Shown in pieces: positions 1 to 5,548 of a stretch of 5,779 bases of DNA. The notes beneath the pieces are model-generated. The model did not search any database and was not told where the DNA came from. It saw only the letters and a program-made list of their open reading frames with translations. Position 1 is the stretch's first letter, and each line of letters opens with the position of its first letter. Both the position numbers and the translations under genes were made by a program. This DNA comes from Dehalococcoidales bacterium (GTDB taxonomy: Bacteria; Chloroflexota; Dehalococcoidia; Dehalococcoidales; RBG-16-60-22): positions 1 to 5,779 of the forward strand of contig DAOVRI010000113.1 of NCBI GenBank assembly GCA_030628245.1, written 5' to 3'.

Positions 1-158
1 AGCGCCTCTATCTGGTCGTCAGACAGTTCCTGACCGACCTTCAGGCCCTCTTTCAGGGCGACTTCCGCCAGCAGGCTGAAGGCGTACCTGCCGTCCAGGT
101 AAACGTTTACCCGCTTTTCCCGGCTTTTTCCCGCCGTCAGTCTGGTTATTTTACTCAT
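1..158 (-). CDS. recX: RecX regulatory protein, N-terminal part (cut by window edge)
   Basis: RecX binds RecA filaments and modulates (usually inhibits) RecA recombinase and coprotease activity in the cytoplasm. Only the first 52 codons are visible; the gene runs off the left edge. The peptide opens MSKITRLTAGK and continues with KRVNVYLDGRYAFSL (about residues 15-29), then LKEGLKVGQELSDDQI. This is the typical RecX N-terminal pattern: a short beta region with a 'hvYLDG.yaFsl' motif, then the 'gLkvGqeLs' start of the first three-helix repeat. The ATG at 158 is the only sensible start; its ribosome site is weak (CAGG only 2 nt away, GGGG about 10 nt away). It lies downstream of recA on the same strand, the classic recA-recX order, so it is probably co-transcribed at reduced level through the intervening terminator. 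Identification rests on the N-terminus plus context. Confidence 0.85.
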   Translation of the reverse strand, partial: MSKITRLTAGKSREKRVNVYLDGRYAFSLLAEVALKEGLKVGQELSDDQIEA

Positions 159-170
159 TACCTGACAACC

Positions 171-212
171 CCGTTTAAAAACACAAAAGGCTGAAGCCTG
201 TGCCTCAGCCTT
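171..212 (-). terminator. Intrinsic terminator/attenuator between recA and recX
   Basis: Read on the minus strand, AAGGCTGAGGC pairs with GCTTCAGCCTT across an ACAG loop. This gives an 11-bp stem with a single G-T pair (212 down to 187). It is followed at once by TTGTGTTTTT. On the plus strand the flank after the stem is not T-rich, so the element acts on minus-strand transcripts, that is, those leaving recA. It lies 50 nt past the recA stop and ends about 15-20 nt before the recX start. In several bacteria recX is expressed by partial readthrough of a recA terminator, and this arrangement fits that model. The stem and tail are seen directly; readthrough is inferred. Confidence 0.8.
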
Positions 213-215
213 GCT

Positions 216-264
216 ATTTACCCTCTGCCTGTTAAGTTCGGTTTATCCCGGTAAATGCCTGTTA
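216..264. repeat. Short direct and inverted repeats in the recA-recX spacer
   Basis: The 9-mer TGCCTGTTA occurs at 226-234 and again at 256-264, exactly 30 bp apart. The second copy overlaps the recA stop codon. The same stretch has a 7-bp inverted repeat, ATTTACC at 216-222 and GGTAAAT at 250-256, with a 27-nt loop. Both are exact but short, and could be chance in AT-richer spacer DNA. The inverted repeat could fold in the recA transcript just ahead of the terminator hairpin. Confidence 0.4.
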
Positions 265-1278
265 CTCTTTATCAGGCGATGCGGCGTGGGTAGTGCCGGC
301 TGAGGCTCTTATCCGCTCTTCAATTTCCTGGGCGAGTTCAGGATTTTGCGCCAGGTATTGCTTGGCGCTTTCCCGGCCCTGCCCGAGGCGGATGTCACCG
401 TAGGAGAAAAAGGCGCCGGCTTTACTTATCAGCCCCAGCTCTACACCAATATCAAGGAGGTTGCCCTCTTTGCTTATGCCGTGGTCGAACATAATGTCGA
501 ACTCGGCGGTACGGAACGGAGGGGCAACCTTATTCTTAACTACCTTAGCTCTAACACGACTGCCTATAGCGTCGTTTCCCTGCTTGATGGTCTCCGCGCG
601 CCTCAGGTCAATCCTTGTCGAGCTATAGAACTTCAGCGCTCTGCCCCCGGTAGTCACCTCCGGATTACCGAAGACGATGCCGACCTTCTCTCTCAGCTGG
701 TTGATGAATATCACCGCTGTCCCGGACCGTCCGATGGCAGCGGCAAGTTTCCTCAAGGCCTGTGACATAAGGCGGGCTTGCAGACCCATCTGCGGGTCTC
801 CCATATCCCCCTCGATTTCAGCCCGGGGAACCAGAGCGGCGACGCTATCAATAATTATCGCATCAACGGCGCTGCTCCTTACCAGCGCTTCGGTAATCTC
901 CAGAGCTTGCTCGCCGGTATCCGGTTGTGAGATGAGCAGTTCGTCAACATTGACGCCGCAATTGGCGGCGTAAGAGGGGTCCAGGGCATGCTCCGCATCG
1001 ATATAGGCAACCGTACCTCCTCTTTTTTGTGCTTCAGCGATGATATGCTGGGCTAAGGTAGTTTTTCCGGATGACTCGGGTCCGAATATTTCCGTGATAC
1101 GCCCTTTGGGTATCCCTCCGATACCCAGGGCCAGGTCTAAAGCCAGGGAGCCGGTAGGAATGGCTGCTATTGGCATATGTACGGCTGACTCCCCCAACTT
1201 CATGATGGAGCCCTTGCCGAACCGCTTTTCTATCTGGCCAATAGCCAGTTCCAGTGCTTTTTCTCTCTCCGTGGTCAT
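262..1278 (-). CDS. recA: RecA recombinase
   Basis: ATP-dependent DNA strand-exchange protein and LexA coprotease, acting as a filament on single-stranded DNA. With the ATG at 1278 the protein is 338 aa, normal for RecA, and key residues fall at the same numbers as in E. coli. Visible motifs: Walker A GPESSGKT (66-73, K72); catalytic E96 in AYIDAEHALD; Walker B IIIDSVAAL (141-149, D144); loop L1 around 156-165 (EGDMGDPQMG); loop L2 from NQLREKVG through FGNPEVTTGG (193-212, with Q194); and KVVKNK with K248 and K250 at the subunit interface. A TTG at 1290 would add four residues, but the ATG has GAGG at 1288-1285 with a 6-nt spacer, and the TTG overlaps that site, so the ATG is chosen. The C-terminal tail after about 325 is short and less acidic than in E. 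coli. It is transcribed divergently from the GH1 gene and is followed by a terminator and recX. Confidence 0.98.
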   Translation of the reverse strand: MTTEREKALELAIGQIEKRFGKGSIMKLGESAVHMPIAAIPTGSLALDLALGIGGIPKGRITEIFGPESSGKTTLAQHIIAEAQKRGGTVAYIDAEHALDPSYAANCGVNVDELLISQPDTGEQALEITEALVRSSAVDAIIIDSVAALVPRAEIEGDMGDPQMGLQARLMSQALRKLAAAIGRSGTAVIFINQLREKVGIVFGNPEVTTGGRALKFYSSTRIDLRRAETIKQGNDAIGSRVRAKVVKNKVAPPFRTAEFDIMFDHGISKEGNLLDIGVELGLISKAGAFFSYGDIRLGQGRESAKQYLAQNPELAQEIEERIRASAGTTHAASPDKE

Positions 1279-1294
1279 CTCTCGCCTCAACCAG

Positions 1295-1323
1295 ATAATA
1301 GCACAACAGTTTTACCAAAACAA
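1295..1323 (-). promoter_or_regulatory. Candidate recA promoter
   Basis: On the minus strand TTGTTT (1323-1318) is separated by 17 bp from TATTAT (1300-1295). The -10 is preceded by TGC, giving an extended -10 (TGnTATTAT). The expected start of transcription is near 1288. That would leave a leader of only about 10 nt, with the GAGG ribosome site at its very 5' end, which is unusual. The -35 match is poor (3 of 6). I found no GAAC-N4-GTTC or CTGT-N8-ACAG LexA palindrome in 1279-1437. Confidence 0.35.
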
Positions 1324-1362
1324 GTAGTATGATGCAAATTTCTTTATTAGCCTCATTCTGCC

Positions 1363-1391
1363 TGAACATCAACCGTGAAAAGTGGTATAAT
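1363..1391 (+). promoter_or_regulatory. Sigma70-type extended -10 promoter for the GH1 gene
   Basis: A perfect TATAAT at 1386-1391 is preceded by TG-N (1383-1385), giving a complete extended -10. TGAACA at 1363-1368 matches TTGACA at 4 of 6 positions with a 17-bp spacer. The predicted transcription start is near 1398, giving a leader of about 40 nt. This is one of the two strongest promoter-like matches in the window, the other being the nadE candidate (TTGACG-18-TATACT). Confidence 0.65.
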
Positions 1392-1410
1392 CCCGCTAAA
1401 GTAACGGGAT
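1390..1410. repeat. Inverted repeat spanning the predicted GH1 transcription start
   Basis: ATCCCG (1390-1395) and CGGGAT (1405-1410) are exact inverted copies around a 9-nt centre. The left arm begins inside the TATAAT box and the repeat covers the predicted +1. That is a normal position for a repressor operator, or for a small 5' hairpin in the transcript. The repeat is seen directly; the regulatory role is inferred. Confidence 0.45.
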
Positions 1411-1437
1411 GATATTTACGGAAGGTAAGACGATATT

Positions 1438-2832
1438 ATGTACGCGCTCTTAGTTTTGCCGGCACTGGCGATATTGTATTTCGGGCTGCTATTCTGGTTT
1501 ACCGACCGTAAAGCCAGCATGCGCCTGGATTTTAGCAAGCTCAAAAGAGCCCCGTGGCGCTTCGGGAAAGATTTCCTCTGGGGAAGCGCCACGTCGTCCC
1601 ATCAGGTAGAGGGCAACTGCACCAACAACAACTGGTTTCAATTCGAGTCCGCCGTCGATGAAGACGGAGAGCCACGAATCCTGAACGGACAGAAAGCCGG
1701 GGTCTGCTGTGACCAGTGGAACCTCTATAAAGAGGATATTCAGCTTATGAAAGCGCTATCGTTGAATGCCTACCGCTTTTCGGTGGAATGGAGCAAGATC
1801 GAACCGGAGCAAGGAGAGTTCGACGAATCGGCGCTGGACCACTACGAGCAGGTCGTGGGCGAGCTGCTGGCGGGTGGCATCGAGCCGATGGTGACGCTGC
1901 ACCACTTTACCAACCCCTTATGGTTTGAGGAAAAGGGGGCGTTTCTCCAGGAAGATTCCCCGGAAATCTTCGCCAGGTTTGTGGAGTATGTTGTCGGGCG
2001 TCTCGGTTCCAAAGTAAAGCTGTGGTGCACCATCAACGAGCCGTCCGTGTATGCCTTTAACGGGTACTTCATAGGCGGATTTCCTCCGGCCGAAAGAAAT
2101 CTGCAGACTGCCGCTACCGTCTTTCGTAACCTGCTGCGGTCGCATACCGCCGCCTATACCTGCATCAAGAGAATTGAGCCGCAGGCCCAGGTGGGACTTG
2201 TCGTTGTCATGTTGATTTATGAGCCTTCCAGCCGGTGGAATCTGCTGGATGTTGCGTTCAGCCGCTTGCTCAGGCGGAACATGAGCGATTCGCATCTTAT
2301 CTACCTCACGGAAGGTCGTTTAAAATTCTCCATACCCGGAATGGCCCGCGAATCATTTAACAGTGGTGTCCGGGATGCCTTCGATTTTGTCGGTGTGAAC
2401 TATTATATGCGCTTCTTATGGAAATTCAGGCCCTTCGGTAAGAAGAAGCTGGATATAGTAAAAAACGCACCGCCGGAGAAGCTGACGGACATGGGATGGG
2501 AGATTTACCCGGAGGGGCTGTACCGTGTCCTCAAGCTGGTGTCCGGCTACACTTCCAAGCCCATATATATTACGGAGAATGGCATCGCCGATGACAGCGA
2601 TAAGAAGAGGGCGAAGTTCATCGAAGACCATTTGCTCGTCCTGAATAAAGCGATTACCGACGGCATGAATATCAAAGGATACTTTTACTGGTCGTTAATC
2701 GATAATTTCGAATGGGCGCACGGATTCGAAAAACGATTCGGACTCTATCACGTCGATTACACCACGCTGAAGCGGACACTCCGCGAGGGGAGCCGCAAAT
2801 ACCCGGAGATAATACAGAAAAGCCGCCGTTAA
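1438..2832 (+). CDS. Membrane-anchored glycoside hydrolase family 1 (beta-glucosidase/glycosidase-like)
   Basis: A retaining beta-glycosidase of the GH1 (beta/alpha)8-barrel family, 464 aa. Residues 1-21 are almost purely hydrophobic with no charge, and are followed by DRK and a basic stretch (to about 41). This looks like an uncleaved membrane anchor; the positive-inside rule would put the catalytic domain on the cytoplasmic side. The barrel starts at FLWGSATSSHQVEG (46-59, Q56). Acid/base E201 lies in TINEP (198-202), and H156 sits in LHHFTNP, replacing the common LYHWDLP. N321 and Y323 lie in VNYY, nucleophile E380 in ITENG (378-382), W418 in YWSL, and E425-W426 in NFEWA. All core catalytic residues are present, so it should be active. 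The true substrate (glucoside, galactoside or glycolipid) cannot be read from sequence. The start at 1438 keeps the anchor; GGAAGG at 1420-1425 is a rather distant ribosome site (12 nt). It is a single-gene unit, divergent from recA, overlapping nadE by 4 nt at the 3' end. Confidence 0.93.
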   Translation: MYALLVLPALAILYFGLLFWFTDRKASMRLDFSKLKRAPWRFGKDFLWGSATSSHQVEGNCTNNNWFQFESAVDEDGEPRILNGQKAGVCCDQWNLYKEDIQLMKALSLNAYRFSVEWSKIEPEQGEFDESALDHYEQVVGELLAGGIEPMVTLHHFTNPLWFEEKGAFLQEDSPEIFARFVEYVVGRLGSKVKLWCTINEPSVYAFNGYFIGGFPPAERNLQTAATVFRNLLRSHTAAYTCIKRIEPQAQVGLVVVMLIYEPSSRWNLLDVAFSRLLRRNMSDSHLIYLTEGRLKFSIPGMARESFNSGVRDAFDFVGVNYYMRFLWKFRPFGKKKLDIVKNAPPEKLTDMGWEIYPEGLYRVLKLVSGYTSKPIYITENGIADDSDKKRAKFIEDHLLVLNKAITDGMNIKGYFYWSLIDNFEWAHGFEKRFGLYHVDYTTLKRTLREGSRKYPEIIQKSRR

Positions 2833-2850
2833 AATTCGGCAATCGGCGGC
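2816..2850 (-). terminator. Probable nadE terminator nested in the GH1 3' coding end
   Basis: GCCGCCG (2822-2828) and CGGCGGC (2844-2850) form a perfect 7-bp GC-only stem around a 15-nt loop that contains both stop codons. On the minus strand the stem is followed by TTTTCTG, a short T tract, so it could terminate nadE transcripts. On the plus strand the tail is ATTTCGC, a much weaker fit. The loop is long for a classic terminator, and the bases also encode both protein C-termini. Confidence 0.45.
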
Positions 2851-3557
2851 ATTTCGCACTTGTGGGCGGCGGCGGCCTTCTTGGCCTCGATTTTACTTTT
2901 CAGTTCCTCCGGGGCAGCGCCCGTCAGGATATAGCGGTCGAGGGCTTCGTAGCTGATGCCCATCTCGGCCTCGTCGGTCTGGCCTTCCCACAGGCCGGCG
3001 GATGGCGGCTTATCGATAATTTCCCGGGGGATTTCCAGGTAGCGCGCCAGCTCCCTGACCTCCCCCTTGACCAGGTTACCCAGAGGCAAGATATCCACAC
3101 CACCATCACCGTACTTGGTGAAGTAGCCGACGGTAATTTCGCTCCGATTGCCGGAACCGGCTACCATGTATTTCAGTTGGTTGGCGATGTAGTAGAGGGT
3201 GACCATTCTAAGTCGGGCCTTAAGATTGGCCCGGGCCAGTTGACTGAGCGACGGGTCTGGCTGATAGTCCGGTAATATCCGGGTCAGTGCATCGAAAGCG
3301 CCATCCAGAGACACTTCCATGGTCGGTATATTGAAGTGGCTGGCTACGACTCCGGCATGAGCTTTGTCGGTATCGACGCTGTGGCAGGGCATAATCACGC
3401 CGAGGGTGTTCTGCGGGAAAGCCCGCTGGCACAGCACCGCCACCACCGAGGAGTCGAGACCCCCGCTTATCCCCAGCACCACGCCCCGGCACCCGGCGGC
3501 TTGCACCTTCTCCTTAATCCACGCTACCAGCTTTTGGGCTCGTTGTTCCGTGTCCAT
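2829..3557 (-). CDS. nadE: NAD+ synthase, ammonia-dependent type
   Basis: Catalyses the last step of NAD+ synthesis: ATP-dependent amidation of nicotinic acid adenine dinucleotide in the cytoplasm. At 242 aa it is the short form without an N-terminal glutaminase domain, so free ammonia is the expected nitrogen source. Visible motifs: the N-type ATP-pyrophosphatase P-loop SGGLDSS (31-37); NLKARLRM (111-118); GSGNRSE (134-140); GYFTKYGDGG (144-153); LPLGNLVKGEV (157-167); and KPPSAGLW plus EGQTDEAEMG (183-200), the NaAD-binding and catalytic loop. HK (232-233) lies near the C-terminus. The ATG at 3557 has a textbook AAGGAG (3569-3564) with a 6-nt spacer. The family fold is complete. It is convergent with the GH1 gene, the TAA stops of the two genes sharing the TTAA at 2829-2832, and divergent from the amidohydrolase. 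Confidence 0.96.
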   Translation of the reverse strand: MDTEQRAQKLVAWIKEKVQAAGCRGVVLGISGGLDSSVVAVLCQRAFPQNTLGVIMPCHSVDTDKAHAGVVASHFNIPTMEVSLDGAFDALTRILPDYQPDPSLSQLARANLKARLRMVTLYYIANQLKYMVAGSGNRSEITVGYFTKYGDGGVDILPLGNLVKGEVRELARYLEIPREIIDKPPSAGLWEGQTDEAEMGISYEALDRYILTGAAPEELKSKIEAKKAAAAHKCEMPPIAEF

Positions 3558-3568
3558 CGCCTTCTCCT

Positions 3569-3597
3569 TTGCAGGGCGTAGTTATCAATAGTATACT
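3569..3597 (+). promoter_or_regulatory. Amidohydrolase promoter overlapping the nadE promoter
   Basis: TTGCAG (3569-3574) and TATACT (3592-3597) are separated by 17 bp, with a predicted start near 3604. That leaves a leader of about 26 nt with AAAGGG (3619-3624) before the ATG at 3630. The -35 matches only the TTG half. The -10 shares AGTATACT with the nadE promoter, so polymerase could not occupy both promoters at once. Confidence 0.5.
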
Positions 3598-3619
3598 GGC
3601 TAATAAATACCCCCGTCAA
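3590..3619 (-). promoter_or_regulatory. nadE promoter
   Basis: On the minus strand TTGACG (3619-3614, 5 of 6) and TATACT (3595-3590, 5 of 6) are separated by 18 bp. The start point is expected near 3583, giving a leader of about 25 nt that contains the AAGGAG site. The -10 belongs to the 8-bp palindrome AGTATACT (3590-3597), which also supplies a -10 for the opposite strand. Confidence 0.65.
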
Positions 3620-3629
3620 AAGGGTCGTT

Positions 3630-5177
3630 ATGCCAGCTGCCGATATTATCCTGAAAAATGCCAGTGTGCTTACCATGGACGACGCGCAGCCGTCCGCGGA
3701 GTTGGTGGCTATCACCGGCGACAGGATACTTATGGTCGGCGGTAACGACGCACTGGATTCGGTGGCCGGGGCAAAGACTAAAATAATCGACTGCCAGGGC
3801 AGGGCGGTGGTGCCCGGTTTCAACGATGCCCACCTCCACCTTTTCTCCCTTATCAGAAAACTCCTCAGCATCGACCTTGGTCCGTCGGCGGTGCGCTCCA
3901 TTAACGATATCAAGGAGGCTATCCGCCGCCGGGCGGAGAAAACCCCGCCGGGGACATGGCTGAGTGGCACCGACTATAACGAGTTCTATCTGGCGGAGAA
4001 ACGCTGCCCCACCCGCTGGGATATCGACGAGGTGGCCCCCGATCACCCTGTCGTCCTGAGCCACCGCTCGCTGCATGCCTGCGTGCTCAACAGTCTGGCG
4101 CTTTCTCTGGCTGGCATCAACAGAGAAACACCGGAGCCGCCCGGAGCCCGCATCGAGCGTGACCTGGATACCGGCGAGCCAAACGGCATACTAATCGAAA
4201 TGCTGGGCTATATCCGTAGCGAGGTAATGCCGCCCTTTTCCGATACGGAACTGGATGAGGGTGTCGCCCTGGCCGACCGGCATTTCCTTGCCAGCGGGAT
4301 TACCTCTTTTCAGGAGGCGACCTACAGGAATGACCGCGACCGATGGCAGATTGTCCGTAAATTTATAGACGCGGATAAACTGCGGAGTCGGGTCTCCATG
4401 ATGGCAGGTCCTGAAACGCGGCGTCAGTTTCAGGAAGACGGTTTAGTCACAGGGTCGGGTGATAACCGTCTACGGCTGGGTGCGGTTAAGATAATGCTGG
4501 GTGAATCGTCGGGGCAGGGGGAACTGACGCAGGAAGAACTCAATCGTCTAGCGCTCGACTGCCATCGGTCCGGCTTTCAACTGGCTTTCCACGCTATTAC
4601 CGAGAGCGCTATCGAGTCTGCCATCGATGCTCTGGAATTTGTTGACAGTCGTTCCCATGTTACCGGAAGGCGACACCGCATCGAGCATTGCAGTGAGTGT
4701 CCTCCACATCTCCTTGAAAGGTTGGCGAAACTCGGGGCGGTTATCGTTACCCACCCCTTATTCATATATTACAACGGCGAGAGGTATCTGGCGACAGTGG
4801 CGCCAGGCCAGTTGCCGTGGCTTTACCGCATTAAATCGCCCCTGGAAAGTGGGTTGGTCGTGGCCGCCGCCTCGGATGCGCCGGTCGTACCCGTTAATCC
4901 GCTGGTGGGTATTTACGGGGCGGTCACCCGGAAAGCCGAGTCGGGGCAGGTGCTCCTGCCGGAAGAAGCCGTCTCCCCACAACAGGCGCTGGCGCTGTAT
5001 ACGGTCAATGCTGCTTACGCATCTTTTGAAGAAGACATCAAAGGCTCGATATCCCCGGGTAAACTGGCCGATATTGTGGTTTTAAGCGACGACCCCACGA
5101 AGGTGCCGCCGGAGCGGATAAAAGACATCAAGGTGGAAATGACCATTATCGGTGGGAAGGTGGTCTGGGAAGGTTAG
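3630..5177 (+). CDS. Metal-dependent amidohydrolase, YtcJ-like (amidohydrolase family 3)
   Basis: A 515-aa member of the amidohydrolase superfamily, probably hydrolysing a C-N bond in an amide or formamide-type compound in the cytoplasm (no signal peptide). The N-terminal beta-sandwich half (1-60, with DIILKNASVLTMD) leads to VPGFNDAHLH (61-70), whose H68 and H70 are the first metal-ligand pair. LAFHAITESAI supplies H321, RIEHCSEC H353, and AASDAPVVP D416, the usual final metal/catalytic aspartate. The C-terminus (from about 471, GSISPGKLADIVVLSDDP) returns to the sandwich domain. The segment after K288 reads KIMLGESSG rather than the more usual KIF-DG type, so substrate may differ from characterised relatives. 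AAAGGG lies 5 nt before the ATG. It is divergent from nadE, and its 3' end overlaps acpS by 4 nt. Family assignment is firm; substrate is unknown. Confidence 0.9.
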   Translation: MPAADIILKNASVLTMDDAQPSAELVAITGDRILMVGGNDALDSVAGAKTKIIDCQGRAVVPGFNDAHLHLFSLIRKLLSIDLGPSAVRSINDIKEAIRRRAEKTPPGTWLSGTDYNEFYLAEKRCPTRWDIDEVAPDHPVVLSHRSLHACVLNSLALSLAGINRETPEPPGARIERDLDTGEPNGILIEMLGYIRSEVMPPFSDTELDEGVALADRHFLASGITSFQEATYRNDRDRWQIVRKFIDADKLRSRVSMMAGPETRRQFQEDGLVTGSGDNRLRLGAVKIMLGESSGQGELTQEELNRLALDCHRSGFQLAFHAITESAIESAIDALEFVDSRSHVTGRRHRIEHCSECPPHLLERLAKLGAVIVTHPLFIYYNGERYLATVAPGQLPWLYRIKSPLESGLVVAAASDAPVVPVNPLVGIYGAVTRKAESGQVLLPEEAVSPQQALALYTVNAAYASFEEDIKGSISPGKLADIVVLSDDPTKVPPERIKDIKVEMTIIGGKVVWEG

Positions 5178-5539
5178 GTCGACCCGATGGCGGTGGCGGT
5201 GGCGTACTTCCTCGAATGTGAAAGGCTGACATCAATTTCTTTTATCCCCAGCTTATCCGCCTCTTTTTTGGCCCGTCCGTTAAGTCTGATATGCGGCTTA
5301 CCGGTGGGGTGGTAAAGGGTTTCTATTTCCCGCCAGGCCACGCCCCTGTTGCCCGTGCCCAGCACTTTCATGACCGCCTCCTTGCTGGCGAAGCTGGCGG
5401 CCAGCGAATGCGCCCGGTGGCCGTAGATATCAAGTTCCGCTTCCGTGTAGACACGGCGCAGGAAGCGCTCTCCCCAGCGTTCGATTGCCCGGCGGACTCG
5501 TTCTATTTCTATGATGTCAGTGCCTATGTGATGCTGCAT
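5174..5539 (-). CDS. acpS: Holo-[acyl-carrier-protein] synthase
   Basis: Transfers the 4'-phosphopantetheine arm from CoA to the serine of acyl carrier protein, activating it for fatty acid synthesis. At 121 aa it matches the trimeric AcpS class. Visible motifs: IGTDIIEIERV (5-15) with metal ligand D8; the F-x-x-KE-A-x-x-K signature as FASKEAVMK (50-58) with E54; GTGNRGVAWREIE (61-73); and the C-terminal SLSHSRKYATATAIG (105-119). The ATG at 5539 puts D8 in its usual place. No Shine-Dalgarno is visible before it, so translation may depend on coupling to surE, which ends 9 nt upstream. The surE stop is in the same frame as acpS. The TAA stop of acpS interlocks with the TAG of the amidohydrolase (5174-5177). 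Confidence 0.95.
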   Translation of the reverse strand: MQHHIGTDIIEIERVRRAIERWGERFLRRVYTEAELDIYGHRAHSLAASFASKEAVMKVLGTGNRGVAWREIETLYHPTGKPHIRLNGRAKKEADKLGIKEIDVSLSHSRKYATATAIGST

Positions 5540-5548
5540 TTTAACGGA

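Noticed and set aside
346..765. Plus-strand open frames inside recA (346-765, 677-973, 1040-1327)
   Set aside because: They are antisense to a clearly real recA, show no recognisable motif and have no good ribosome sites. They are coding shadows.
1279..1290. TTG at 1290 as the recA start (four extra residues)
   Set aside because: It overlaps the GAGG ribosome site that is well placed for the ATG at 1278. The ATG also gives residue numbers matching E. coli RecA (K72, E96, K248, K250).
1363..1374. GAAC near 1364 as a LexA/SOS box
   Set aside because: Only one half-site is present; the downstream partner would need GTTC and reads ACCG.
1519..1521. Internal ATG as the GH1 start, which would remove the membrane anchor
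   Set aside because: No ribosome site precedes it, whereas the start at 1438 has a promoter and a purine-rich site upstream. Kept only as the alternative that would refute the anchor.
2712..3275. 187-codon plus-strand open frame across the GH1/nadE junction
   Set aside because: It lies antisense to conserved NadE motifs and overlaps the GH1 C-terminal coding region in another frame. It has no family features.
3524..4076. Minus-strand open frames opposite the amidohydrolase 5' end
   Set aside because: They are antisense to the conserved DAHLH metal-binding region and cross the nadE/amidohydrolase promoter region. No support for translation.
5141..5165. GACCA/TGGTC inverted repeat near the amidohydrolase end as a terminator
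   Set aside because: It has only 5 bp, a 15-nt loop and no T tract on either strand.
5185..5200. GGTGGC-type tandem repeat near the acpS 3' end
   Set aside because: It is explained by alternating Ala-Thr codons in the conserved AcpS C-terminus (ATATAIG).
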